Source: Pseudanabaena sp. Salubria-1 (GTDB lineage: Bacteria; Cyanobacteriota; Cyanobacteriia; Pseudanabaenales; Pseudanabaenaceae). From it: a stretch of DNA of 64,000 nt. Below the pieces are notes generated by a model that made no database searches, was not told the origin of the DNA, and saw nothing but the letters and a program-made list of their open reading frames with translations. The stretch covers positions 62,001 through 126,000 of the forward strand of contig JALQCR010000010.1 in NCBI GenBank assembly GCA_023336205.1, written 5' to 3'. The position numbers were made by a program, and so were the translations under genes. Shown in pieces: positions 8,165 to 15,793 of this stretch (within the stretch, counting starts at the first letter, position 1; each line of letters opens with the position of its first letter).

Positions 8165-8635
8165 TTATAAAATCTCCCAAAAATCAACATTTAATATGTC
8201 ATCAATATCGCGACTAAATTTCCAACTATTTGGGAAATCAACATTTTTATACCCTTGATTTTTTCTTACAGTACGCAAAGCAAGAGTAAAAGCTTCTCCA
8301 AACAATTCATCACTATTTACATAGTTTCTAAGGCTAGGCGACTGACTCAAAATACCAATTATTTCAAACCTAGTGCGATCAATAGTGATTTCCCATCCTG
8401 CATAGTCATACTCGCTTTCAATATAGCAACGTTTGAGTAAATGTTCCAGAAGTGTCGATAGCCTTCTTCTTAACTCACGTCGATCTCTACCTGCCAAGCC
8501 TTCCAACTCCTCTACCAGATTTTCAATATCGAGGTTTTCTAAACTACCACTCTTTAATTGCGCGATCACTGTTTCTAGCCACAGATTTAGATCTTGGTCG
8601 TAAAGTGATATTTTTTTTGCAATTGTTTGAGTCAT
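8165..8635 (-). CDS. DUF29 family protein
   Basis: The protein has 156 residues and the DUF29 pattern: YDQDLNLWLETVIAQLKSG, then LDIENLVEELEGLAGRDRRELRRRLSTLLEHLLK, then WEITIDRTRFEI. This family is very common in cyanobacteria, often in many copies and near toxin-antitoxin genes; its function is unknown. ATG 8635 has GGGAGAA upstream and fits the family N-terminus. The gene lies at the edge of the inverted segment, and its stop is 7 bp from the IS1595 end. A second DUF29 gene lies at 62.3 kb. Confidence 0.8.
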   Translation of the reverse strand: MTQTIAKKISLYDQDLNLWLETVIAQLKSGSLENLDIENLVEELEGLAGRDRRELRRRLSTLLEHLLKRCYIESEYDYAGWEITIDRTRFEIIGILSQSPSLRNYVNSDELFGEAFTLALRTVRKNQGYKNVDFPNSWKFSRDIDDILNVDFWEIL

Positions 8636-8696
8636 TAGAGATTCTCCCGCGATCACTCATCTCAACTTATTCTAGCCTAGATGTTAACTGTAAAAG

Positions 8697-8793
8697 ATCG
8701 CTTTTACTGCACTTCTTCAAATAGCGATTTAGCTGCAATCTCATAAACCAAGCATTTGTTTAACATCATTTAAAGCGATCATTGCGGTTTTAC
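8697..8793 (-). repeat. Antitoxin-tail repeat, copy A
   Basis: This ~97-bp stretch contains the last codons of the antitoxin (IALNDVKQMLGL, stop) and its 3' flank. It is nearly identical to copy C (11103-11201) and more diverged from copy B (9754-9842), which is part of the full antitoxin gene. It is probably what remains of a deleted or partly duplicated antitoxin gene. Confidence 0.8.
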
Positions 8794-8896
8794 TTTTAGC
8801 AAATAGCGATCATCTTTAACTCAAGCCAAATAAATCTACCTCTACTAACAACTATATAACCTCTATAATAGGTAGATAGTCTTAGACTTAAAACCT

Positions 8897-9253
8897 ATGC
8901 TAAAAGAACTTTTTGGTGGTAAAACACCCGAACAAGTTTTGCTATATCTGGAAAATTATGAAGAAGGCTACGGCAAAGCGATCGCTGACACCTTTGAGAT
9001 ATCTTTGAGTTCAGTACAAAAACAACTGCAAAAATTTGAAGACTCAGGCTTATTAGTTAGTCGCTTAGTCGGCAAAACTCGCCTCTATACATGGAACCCG
9101 CGATCGCCCTTTGTAACTCCAGTTAGAAACCTACTAGCCCAACGACTCAAAGTTACCCCACCCGAAGAAATCAAAGCCTACTACCGCCAACGCCGTCGCC
9201 CTCGCAAAGCCGATAAACCCCTTGGAAATACACAAAACCTTATCCCTAGCTAA
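8897..9253 (+). CDS. Winged-helix DNA-binding protein, likely partner of the next gene
   Basis: The protein has 118 residues. Residues ~1-70 form a winged helix: EQVLLYLENYEEGYGKAIADTFEISLSSVQKQLQKFEDSGLLVSRLVGKTRLYTWN, with the recognition helix around SLSSVQKQL. The basic tail contains RQRRRPRKADK. It overlaps the following nucleotidyltransferase-like gene by 32 nt in another frame, so the two are translated together. Winged-helix plus nucleotidyltransferase-fold pairs occur as AbiE-like or other toxin-antitoxin modules. Regulator or antitoxin is therefore the likely role (inference). Confidence 0.7.
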   Translation: MLKELFGGKTPEQVLLYLENYEEGYGKAIADTFEISLSSVQKQLQKFEDSGLLVSRLVGKTRLYTWNPRSPFVTPVRNLLAQRLKVTPPEEIKAYYRQRRRPRKADKPLGNTQNLIPS

Positions 9254-9698
9254 GATTGCTGCGATCGTCTCAGATACGCTTACCAAAGCCAATATTATCG
9301 CCGTGCTAACAGGTGGCGGAGTCGTTACGGTGTACTCAGAAAATGAATATCAATCTGACGATCTCGATTTTATTTCTCCCGCTAGTTCTCAAAAGCTAGA
9401 AGCAGCCATGTATCAGATAGGATTTAGCAAAGAAGGTAGATATTTCTTCCATCCGAACACAAATTATTATGTTGAGTTCCCTCCATCACCCCTCATGATT
9501 GGTGAGCAGTATATTGATTACAAAGAATGCACCGTGCAGAAAATTGGTGAATTAGAATTACACATCCTTACCCCGACTTTATGCGTAATGGATCGCCTTG
9601 CAGGTTTCTATCACTGGAACGATCGCCAAAGTCTCGATCAAGCAGTGATGGTTGCAAAACGTCATCCGATAGATTTTAAGAAGGTGAAGTCATGGTAA
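9222..9698 (+). CDS. Nucleotidyltransferase-fold protein (DUF6036-like), possible toxin
   Basis: The protein has 158 residues from a TTG start inside the preceding gene. It has a nucleotidyltransferase-like core: LTGGGVVTVYSENEYQSDDLDFISPASSQ, where GG and DDLDF resemble the usual GG/DxD residues, then an aspartate-rich HILTPTLCVMDRLAGFYHWNDRQSLDQA. This resembles AbiEii and DUF6036 proteins that nucleotidylate RNA or proteins in toxin-antitoxin systems. The 3' end overlaps the ATG of a truncated third frame (ATGGTAA). Confidence 0.65.
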   Translation: MEIHKTLSLAKIAAIVSDTLTKANIIAVLTGGGVVTVYSENEYQSDDLDFISPASSQKLEAAMYQIGFSKEGRYFFHPNTNYYVEFPPSPLMIGEQYIDYKECTVQKIGELELHILTPTLCVMDRLAGFYHWNDRQSLDQAVMVAKRHPIDFKKVKSW

Positions 9699-9793
9699 AT
9701 CAAGGAAAAGCAACAGAAAAAATATCAAGGCTTTTCAGAGAGGCTGCAAGATTAGAGATCGCCTTTACTGCATTTATTCAAATAGCGATTTAG
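9692..9793 (+). pseudogene. Truncated third gene of the winged-helix/NTase unit
   Basis: A 33-codon frame begins at ATG 9692, overlapping the previous stop in an ATGGTAA coupling. Its first ~22 residues (MVNQGKATEKISRLFREAARLE) look genuine. The remaining codons run into antitoxin-tail repeat copy B and end there, so the natural 3' part is missing. No function can be assigned. Confidence 0.45.
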
Positions 9794-9842
9794 CTAAAAT
9801 CTCATAAACCAAGCATTTGTTTGACATCATTTAAAGCGATCG
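9754..9842 (-). repeat. Antitoxin-tail repeat, copy B
   Basis: This is the 3' end and downstream flank of the antitoxin gene at 9802-9999. It matches copies A and C over about 90 bp with more differences than those two show to each other. Confidence 0.75.
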
Positions 9843-9999
9843 CGGGTTGATTATATTCCTCTTGCTTGGCAGCTCTCAAATCTTGTAAATCTTGAAAGTC
9901 TTCCAACATCTCCTTAATTGCCAAAAACTGCTCATAGGGAATCACCGCAAACATCGGCTTACCATCTTTCGTAATCAAATCTGGATTTAAGTTAAACAT
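9802..9999 (-). CDS. Antitoxin (Phd/YefM-like) separated from its toxin
   Basis: The protein has 65 residues, MFNLNPDLITKDGKPMFAVIPYEQFLAIKEMLEDFQDLQDLRAAKQEEYNQP in its main part. The FAVIPYEQFLAI..MLEDFQDLQDLR core is typical of Phd/YefM-like antitoxins that pair with RelE toxins. The ATG at 9999 now lies 12 bp from the IS1595 copy 2 boundary (10011). With the inversion undone, it follows the RelE-like frame (6886-7134) directly. As the toxin has a stop codon, this antitoxin may now be free of any partner. Confidence 0.75.
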   Translation of the reverse strand: MFNLNPDLITKDGKPMFAVIPYEQFLAIKEMLEDFQDLQDLRAAKQEEYNQPAIALNDVKQMLGL

Positions 10000-10010
10000 G
10001 ATGAATTTAT

Positions 10011-11030
10011 CGCTCATATGGGGAAGTAGGTGAAATGGCAAAATAGGAGGAAGTCATTTTCATAAATCGATAGAGATGCCATGATCAAATTTCCCCTGAC
10101 CGAATTGTTAGATGAACAAGCGTGCTATGAATGGTTATTAAAGATCCTGCATCCAAAGGGTTTGCATTGTCCAAGTGGACACGCAATACCAGCAGGACAA
10201 GCGCCACACGATCGCCAACGTACACCAATCGTCAAATATAAGTGTCGGGAATGTGGGAAAGTGTTTCACATTTTTACAGGAACAGACTTATCAGGAAGCC
10301 ATTACACCTGTGGTCAGATCGTGCTGATATTGCGTGGATTCTTACAAGGACAAACGACCCAACACATAGCCGAGGAACTAGGACTCGACTATGGGACATT
10401 ATTGTCTTGGCGGCATCGCATCCAACGTCGAGGATTTGCCCATTTGATTAATGGTAATCTGCCCGATGCTGAAGCCGAGATGGACGAGATGTTTCAGAAT
10501 GCAGGAGAAAAGGGAGCAAAAAAAAAGATCCAATAGCAGACCCACCAAGACAACGCGGGAATCAACGCAAAGGCAAGGGAACCATGGCAAATGACCGTCC
10601 ACCCATTGTCGGTACTGTTGGGCGCAACAGTGGTCAGATCCGCATGAAGGTCTGTGACAATACTCAACAAATCACGATTCAACCGCAGGTAGAGGTAACG
10701 ACCTTACCGACCACGACAGTCTATACCGATGAATCCGATGCTTATAATCGCATACCTGCTTCTGGTCGTGAGCGTCAAACCGTTTGTCACTCTCAGCGCG
10801 AGTATGCCCGCGATGAAGATCAAGATGGTTTTTGTGAGGTTCATTGCAATACTATGGAGGGCATTTGGGTTGGTTTACGCAATTTTCTGCGTCCCTTTCG
10901 AGGTATTCACAAGAAGTATTTGTATCTGTATGTAGCCATGTTCGAGTGGGCTTACAATCTACGTTGGATTGATTTTGACTTCCTGCGTCGTCTTCTTTTT
11001 CCTCCTTCCACCTATTTACCTACATGAGCG
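10011..11030 (+). mobile_element. IS1595-family element, copy 2 (1020 bp)
   Basis: It is the same element as 7139-8158, in inverted orientation. The flanks are GAATTTAT (10003-10010) and AAAATATT (11031-11038). They do not match each other but are the reverse complements of the two flanks of copy 1. The ends are imperfect 22-bp inverted repeats starting CGCTCAT. Confidence 0.93.
10081..11027 (+). CDS. IS1595-family transposase, two frames joined at an A-run
   Basis: The two reading frames have the same sequence as in copy 1. Frame 1 is 10081-10536 (zinc ribbon and DNA-binding part), and frame 2 continues to 11027 (ISXO2-like DDE domain, with ATG 10584 as its first methionine). A run of nine A residues at 10518-10526 lets a -1 shift join them. 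Complete identity with copy 1 suggests very recent transposition or gene conversion. Confidence 0.85.
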
Positions 11031-11102
11031 AAAATATTTTATAAAACGTAAGATGCGATCGCTTACTCAAATCATCACAAGGCGATCGCTATTTGATGGA
11101 AG

Positions 11103-11201
11103 TAAAACCGCGATGATCGCTTTAAATGATGTTAAACAAATGCTTGGTCTATGAGATTGCAGCTAAATCGCTATTTGAATAAGTGCAGTAAAAGCGATCG
11201 C
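11103..11201 (+). repeat. Antitoxin-tail repeat, copy C
   Basis: It starts around AAAACCGCGATG and encodes MIALNDVKQMLGL plus stop, followed by the antitoxin 3' flank. It is nearly identical to copy A. With the IS1595 inversion undone, all three copies point the same way, so the duplications predate the inversion. Confidence 0.8.
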
Positions 11202-11259
11202 TTTTTTCTGAAGTATAATGACAACCGAGGTTATAGAGTAAATTTTCATAAATAATCCT

Positions 11260-11484
11260 ATGAGTCAAGCCTTAAAAACATCTCTATTTCAAGAAGCTCT
11301 CAATGCCATAGATGCTTTGTCTTTAGATGATCAAGCTGCTTTAATTGATGTGTTGAATAATCGTTTGAAGTTGCGTCAACGGCAACAAGTTATTAAAGAA
11401 GTTCAAGAGGTTCAGCAGGAGTATCGAGAAGGTAAATTCAAATCTGGTTCTGTTGATGATTTTTTGGCGGAGTTGGATAGTTGA
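11260..11484 (+). CDS. Addiction-module antitoxin, apparently orphan
   Basis: The protein has 74 residues. A short N-terminal helix pair (ALNAIDALSLDDQAALIDVLNNRLK) and the tail YREGKFKSGSVDDFLAELDS are typical of small antitoxins that pair with RelE/ParE toxins. No toxin follows: the next frame, overlapping by 4 nt (TTGA), is a TPR protein. The toxin was either lost or lies elsewhere. Confidence 0.7.
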   Translation: MSQALKTSLFQEALNAIDALSLDDQAALIDVLNNRLKLRQRQQVIKEVQEVQQEYREGKFKSGSVDDFLAELDS

Positions 11485-12401
11485 GAAATAAAGTATTTTT
11501 TCTGTCTTTCCTAATGGTTTTAAGTGCAGATTTTTTGGCTATTAATGTCATTGACAAATTATTTGTTAATTCACTGTATGCTGATTCACAAACAACATAC
11601 AAAGTAAACAAAGCTCAATCCAAGACATTTTTTGAGCGTGCTTTGAACAGAAGTAAAGATGACAATTATGGAGCGATTGCTGATCTTACAGAGGCTATTC
11701 GTATCAACCCTCAATATAGTGATGCCTATTTTGAAAGAGGATTAAGAAAGGGGCTATTAGGTGACTATTCTGGAGCAATTGCTGATCTCTCAGAAGCTAT
11801 CCAATTCAAATCAGATTATATTTCTCTGAAAGAGATATATAAATTACGTGGCATGTCAAAGGATATGTTAGGAGATAAATATGGAGCAATTTCTGACTTT
11901 ACGGAAGCTATTCGGATTAATCCTAAAGATAGCAATATATATATTGAACGTGGTCAAATAAAAGTGACTTTAGGAGATAAATATGGAGCGATTTCCGACT
12001 TTACAGAAACAATTCGTCTAGATTCCAAAAATATAAAACCGTATATTTTACGAGGATTAGCAAAGTTCGATATAGGAGATAAATATGGGGCGATTTCTGA
12101 CTTTACGGAAGCTGTTCGGATTAATCCTAGAAATAGTGAAGCCTATTTAATGCGTGGTATGGTAAAAGAGGTCTTAGGAGATGTATACGGATCAATTTCT
12201 GACTATACGGAAGTTATTCGATTTAACCCTGAATCTGGTAAAGCTTACTTTAGTCGTGGAACACAAAAGTTAACCATAGGAGATAGAAAAGGAGCTGCCA
12301 GAGATATCGCAAAGGCTGCTATTTTATATAAACAGCAAGGAAACACCGTAGAACTTGAACTGCTTAACATATGGACTAGTTACAGGAACTTTGTATACTA
12401 A
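11481..12401 (+). CDS. Exported TPR-repeat protein
   Basis: The protein has 306 residues. An N-terminal hydrophobic stretch (VFFLSFLMVLSADFLAINVI) is probably a signal peptide or anchor. At least six TPR units of 34 residues follow, each with the pattern GDKYGAISDFTEAIRINPKDS. They are unusually alike at DNA level too, suggesting expansion by duplication. TPR repeats bind other proteins; the partner is unknown. The TTG start at 11481 overlaps the antitoxin stop; ATG 11514 is the alternative start. Confidence 0.75.
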   Translation: MRNKVFFLSFLMVLSADFLAINVIDKLFVNSLYADSQTTYKVNKAQSKTFFERALNRSKDDNYGAIADLTEAIRINPQYSDAYFERGLRKGLLGDYSGAIADLSEAIQFKSDYISLKEIYKLRGMSKDMLGDKYGAISDFTEAIRINPKDSNIYIERGQIKVTLGDKYGAISDFTETIRLDSKNIKPYILRGLAKFDIGDKYGAISDFTEAVRINPRNSEAYLMRGMVKEVLGDVYGSISDYTEVIRFNPESGKAYFSRGTQKLTIGDRKGAARDIAKAAILYKQQGNTVELELLNIWTSYRNFVY

Positions 12402-12584
12402 TGATTTTAATGACGGTATTGTTCTATTTTAATTTTTGTCCTATAATTAGTAGATAAATATAAAGTCTAGCCCTTTACTAGCACAGAGATTAAAGAAGTG
12501 ATCGCGCTACTGGGTATGTTGTGTTTGATGCGATCGGTTACAGTGAAGATATACTTAGATATAGAACTGTAAAAGGTTGAAGTT

Positions 12585-12806
12585 ATGACTAGCTTACTAT
12601 TACAAGCATTTGAAAAAGCGCAATCCTTACCAGAATATCTACAAGACGAATTTGCTGTCCAATTTCTCGAAGACATAGAAAGCGAAATGCGTTGGGTACA
12701 AACTCTATCTCAGCCACAGTCAGCTAAGCTAGATCAACTTGCTACTAAAGCTTTAAATAACTCCGCAAATGGAAAAACCAAGGTTTTAGGTTTCGACCAG
12801 CTATGA
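12585..12806 (+). CDS. Toxin-antitoxin module, antitoxin component
   Basis: The protein has 73 residues, beginning MTSLLLQAFEKAQSLPEYLQDEFAVQFLEDIESEMRW. Small, acidic, helical proteins of this kind precede RelE/HigB-like toxins in cyanobacteria. Its stop overlaps the next ATG by 4 nt (ATGA), a normal arrangement for co-translated antitoxin and toxin. The family is recognised by pattern and context only. Confidence 0.7.
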   Translation: MTSLLLQAFEKAQSLPEYLQDEFAVQFLEDIESEMRWVQTLSQPQSAKLDQLATKALNNSANGKTKVLGFDQL

Positions 12807-13075
12807 GATCGGAGTTAGACGAAGATTTTATCAAACTTTTTGCCAAGCTACCCGAACGAGTCCAAAAAGCTGCTCGTAAAAACTATCAACTTTGGCAGCA
12901 AGACCCTAACCATCCCAGTTTAGAGTTTAAAAGGGTGAATACAAAACAACCAATTTATTCAATCAGAGTTGGGATTGGCTGGCGTGCAGTAGGAGTTAAA
13001 CAAGATAGTCAAACCATCATTTGGTTTTGGATTGGCTCTCATGGCGAATATGATAATTTGCTTAAAGAACTATAA
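12803..13075 (+). CDS. Toxin of the RelE/ParE superfamily
   Basis: The protein has 90 residues. LFAKLPERVQKAARKNYQLWQQDPNHPSLEFKRV, then YSIRVGIGWRAVGVKQDSQTIIWFWIGSHGEYDNLL matches a RelE-like toxin group ending in the motif SH.EYD.L. Such toxins cleave mRNA at the ribosome. No stop codons or shifts are present, so with the upstream antitoxin this is the intact module of the island. Confidence 0.78.
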   Translation: MRSELDEDFIKLFAKLPERVQKAARKNYQLWQQDPNHPSLEFKRVNTKQPIYSIRVGIGWRAVGVKQDSQTIIWFWIGSHGEYDNLLKEL

Positions 13076-13118
13076 AGTCTCGCATTTTACTTTCTCCGAG
13101 ATTAAAGATGCGATCGCC

Positions 13119-13391
13119 TTAACTAGTTGCCCTTGACTTTCTCGGCGCAGGCGCACCACGCAACATACCCTCAGTACTCAGATCCTCATCAAGATCTTCC
13201 CAATGAATACCATAGCCACCACCGCAGATTTCCCACTTAGCAAGCTGCTCACTAGTTCCATTCAATAACCTCGGATACCACACCAACGGAACTACAATTG
13301 CCCGACCATCCATCAAATCGACAGCGATCGTATCTTCAGTGAAGCTAACATTCTTAACTCTCTCATCCGTCTTAATCGCCAAAGTACTCAT
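13119..13391 (-). CDS. DUF2442 family protein
   Basis: The protein has 90 residues. VKNVSFTEDTIAVDLMDGRAIVVPLVWYPRLLNGTSEQLAKWEICGGGYGIHWEDLDEDLSTEGML contains the family's RxxxVPL.WYPRL and HWxxLDEDLS segments. DUF2442 proteins usually follow DUF4160 genes, as here (20-nt overlap with 13372-13608), in a probable toxin-antitoxin unit. The C-terminal tail PAPRKSRATS is basic. Confidence 0.82.
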   Translation of the reverse strand: MSTLAIKTDERVKNVSFTEDTIAVDLMDGRAIVVPLVWYPRLLNGTSEQLAKWEICGGGYGIHWEDLDEDLSTEGMLRGAPAPRKSRATS

Positions 13392-13608
13392 ACCAAGCCT
13401 CCAATAATTGTGTTTGATGTTCGATCACCATAGATTGCAGCTTCCTTAACTCTTTAGCGGGAAACCCAATATTTTGAGCCAAGCCAACTGACTGCAACCA
13501 AAACTTAGCGGTCATGTTATCGCGATCGATATGAATATGAGGTGGTTCATTTGGTTCGTGACTGTAAAAATAAAAACGATATGCACCAATCCTTAAAATT
13601 GCTGGCAT
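13372..13608 (-). CDS. DUF4160 family protein
   Basis: The protein has 78 residues. MPAILRIGAYRFYFYSHEPNEPPHIHIDRDN, then AKFWL, shows the diagnostic FYSxExxEPPHIHV-type motif with two histidines. Its 3' end overlaps the DUF2442 start by 20 nt. The DUF4160-DUF2442 pair is widespread on mobile and toxin-antitoxin islands. Toxin activity is inferred from that association. Confidence 0.85.
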   Translation of the reverse strand: MPAILRIGAYRFYFYSHEPNEPPHIHIDRDNMTAKFWLQSVGLAQNIGFPAKELRKLQSMVIEHQTQLLEAWYEYFGD

Positions 13609-13621
13609 GACTTAAAACTAT

Positions 13622-13873
13622 CTATCCTGCCTTTACTACTAAACCAATACCAGAAATATATTCCACAGGCTTCATACTGGGCATTCCACCCTCGCCCCAA
13701 TCATACTCAGGTAAATTACCGCCTAAATCTGCATCTAACCAAGATTGAGACTCTAGATCATTTGGGGCAAAATTTTCTGTTTTTGATAACTCAGTCGCTA
13801 GAAACTGAATAGCCCTAAGCTTATCGGAAGGGTTTAGTTTTTGCAGATTCGGCAACAACTCGGTGAAGGTCAT
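13622..13873 (-). CDS. Small antitoxin-like protein
   Basis: The protein has 83 residues. The N-terminal helix (FTELLPNLQKLNPSDKLRAIQFLATEL) and the tail YDWGEGGMPSMKPVEYISGIGLVVKAG recall small cyanobacterial proteins found beside toxin genes. It lies 13 bp upstream of the DUF4160 gene on the same strand and so forms a three-gene unit with DUF4160 and DUF2442. Function is unproven. Confidence 0.55.
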   Translation of the reverse strand: MTFTELLPNLQKLNPSDKLRAIQFLATELSKTENFAPNDLESQSWLDADLGGNLPEYDWGEGGMPSMKPVEYISGIGLVVKAG

Positions 13874-13966
13874 AATTGTAAACTCAGAATAACTGCTTAC
13901 TTTATTTTACTTGCTAGCGATCGCACTTTACTTTCGCCAGAAATAGAGTGGCGATCGCATTACATC

Positions 13967-15301
13967 TCAACCCTTAAGTTCTAAGTCTGCATGCAAAAAA
14001 TCGACAAACTGCTGGGCAGTGCGTCCCGATTGACCATTATGGCGAGTAGCCCATTGTAAGGCACGAAAATTGAGATCATCATCTAGCAATTCAATACCTG
14101 CACACTTCGCGAGGTGATGCACGATTTTGAGATAGATTTCTTGATCGGCTTGGAGGAATGTCAGGGTTAAACCAAAGCGATCGCTTAGAGATAACTTCTC
14201 CTGCATCGTGTCCCAAGGATTGACTTCTTTGCTATCGCTAAGATCTCTCAGGCTAGGGCGATCGCTAAAGTACTCGCGCAATAAATGACGACGGTTGGAA
14301 GTGGCGTAAACCAAAATATTATTGGGTTGTGCGGAAAGATTCCCTTCCAGAACTACCTTGAGCGCCTTATAGTCTTCGCTCTCTTCCTCAAAGGACAAGT
14401 CATCCACAAAAATAATAAATTTCTGTGGAACTTGGCGCAGAAGCTCGGCAATGATGGGCAAATCTTTCAGATCGTTTTTGGCGACTTCGACTAGACGTAA
14501 ACCGCGATCGCGATAGGCATACATCAATGACTTAACCATCGAAGACTTGCCCGTACCACGACTGCCATAGAGCAAAGTATGCAACCCATGATAGCCCGCC
14601 AAAAAAGCTTCTGTATTCTTGTACAGAGTCTGTCTTTGTGACTCGTAGCCGATTAGATCGGATAGCTGCACCAAATCGGGATAGGCGATACCCTCTAGAT
14701 GACCTTTGCACCAACGGAATGCATCGTAATCGGTAAAAATGCCCGTGCCTGACTGCCTGTAAAAATTGGCTAACTCTGGCAAAAGTTGAGTCCAGTCATC
14801 AGTGGATTGAAATTTGAGAATTAGCGATCGCTTAGCTTCTGAAAGCCTCGATATATCACTTTCTGACAATTGCAGCGTCACAGGGCGATCGCCAAAAGAT
14901 TCTATACAATCAACTAGCTTATCTCCGCCCCAAAGACTAATCTCTTCTAAGACTTGGAGATCATGCTTGGCTGCTGCAACCAATGATAAAGGTAACAACT
15001 TAAATTCTGTAGTTTGCGCCTGCTGACTAAAGGGATTGTCAGAAGTCAAAATTTGCGAAATTATATAGTCTCGCCAGTTATAGCCTGTCGAGGCGATCGC
15101 GCGAAACCATTTGCCATAGGCAAATAAATAGCTAAGCCGCCGTGAGCTATTTTCATGTCCATCTAAAGCGAAGTTGGCGAGGCTATGCAATAACTTCACA
15201 TAGGCTTCCCACGCTTCTTGCTCTAAAACATTTTGGTAAAGCAGTAGTGAGGCAATTCTCACTTGCTTTGTATAAATCGATTGCCGCGTCTCTTCAAGCA
15301 T
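13967..15301 (-). CDS. DUF815-type AAA ATPase
   Basis: The protein has 444 residues. The C-terminal half (~205-440) is a P-loop ATPase: LLYGSRGTGKSSMVKSL is Walker A, KFIIFVDDLSFE is Walker B, and VYATSNRRHL is the sensor region. The N-terminal ~200 residues are helical and not assigned. DUF815 proteins are conserved in cyanobacteria and proteobacteria; their substrate is unknown. The gene stands alone. Confidence 0.85.
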   Translation of the reverse strand: MLEETRQSIYTKQVRIASLLLYQNVLEQEAWEAYVKLLHSLANFALDGHENSSRRLSYLFAYGKWFRAIASTGYNWRDYIISQILTSDNPFSQQAQTTEFKLLPLSLVAAAKHDLQVLEEISLWGGDKLVDCIESFGDRPVTLQLSESDISRLSEAKRSLILKFQSTDDWTQLLPELANFYRQSGTGIFTDYDAFRWCKGHLEGIAYPDLVQLSDLIGYESQRQTLYKNTEAFLAGYHGLHTLLYGSRGTGKSSMVKSLMYAYRDRGLRLVEVAKNDLKDLPIIAELLRQVPQKFIIFVDDLSFEEESEDYKALKVVLEGNLSAQPNNILVYATSNRRHLLREYFSDRPSLRDLSDSKEVNPWDTMQEKLSLSDRFGLTLTFLQADQEIYLKIVHHLAKCAGIELLDDDLNFRALQWATRHNGQSGRTAQQFVDFLHADLELKG

Positions 15302-15328
15302 ATCTACATCAAGTTAATAAAGAGTCAG

Positions 15329-15363
15329 TTTTTGGTGGTGTGGCGAAGCCGCACCACCAAAAA
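15329..15363. repeat. Hairpin with GC-GAA-GC tip
   Basis: Arms 15329-15344 and 15348-15363 pair with one G-T wobble around GAA. The hairpin lies between two minus-strand genes, just beyond the 3' end of the one ending at 15381. Confidence 0.75.
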
Positions 15364-15380
15364 ACTTTTACTGCTAGTCT

Positions 15381-15674
15381 CTAGGATATTTCAGCATAAT
15401 CTTGAAACTCTTTCCATGTTATCCCTTGTTGGAGATAGTTAGGCTGATTTGGTTTATAGGGTGCGGCGAGGCGATCGATGGTCAATATTTCAGCGCGATC
15501 GCTAATTACTGGCACATCAGGATCAAATGCTGTTGATCGCATCAAGGAGCTTGAAAAACCTTTAAAAATCATTACTTCATCAAGTTCATCATCAATTTTT
15601 AGCTTGACCAGTAAAACTTCTTGAGGATGTTTACTACTATATATTTCTAGCTGTTGACCTTGATTTATAGACAT
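15381..15674 (-). CDS. Conserved cyanobacterial hypothetical protein
   Basis: The protein has 97 residues. The pattern EVLLVKLKIDDELDEVMIFKGFSSSLMRSTAFDPDVPVI, followed by LTIDRLAAPYKPNQPNYLQQGI, looks well conserved and soluble. It resembles a group of small proteins found across cyanobacteria and plastid-bearing eukaryotes. I do not know its function. A GC-tipped hairpin follows the stop. Confidence 0.6.
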   Translation of the reverse strand: MSINQGQQLEIYSSKHPQEVLLVKLKIDDELDEVMIFKGFSSSLMRSTAFDPDVPVISDRAEILTIDRLAAPYKPNQPNYLQQGITWKEFQDYAEIS

Positions 15675-15793
15675 AGTACAAATGATTCTTATTTTAAGTT
15701 TAGGTTAGGCGGTGCAGATTTCTAGAATATATTAGGAACTCAGCCTGTAGTGATACTGTCAACAAAATAAAGTAATTTCAAAGTTTTTAGCAT

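Noticed and set aside
7139..11030. IS1595 insertions without target duplication
   Set aside because: Flanks are unequal at each copy, but the cross-matches between the copies explain this fully by inversion.
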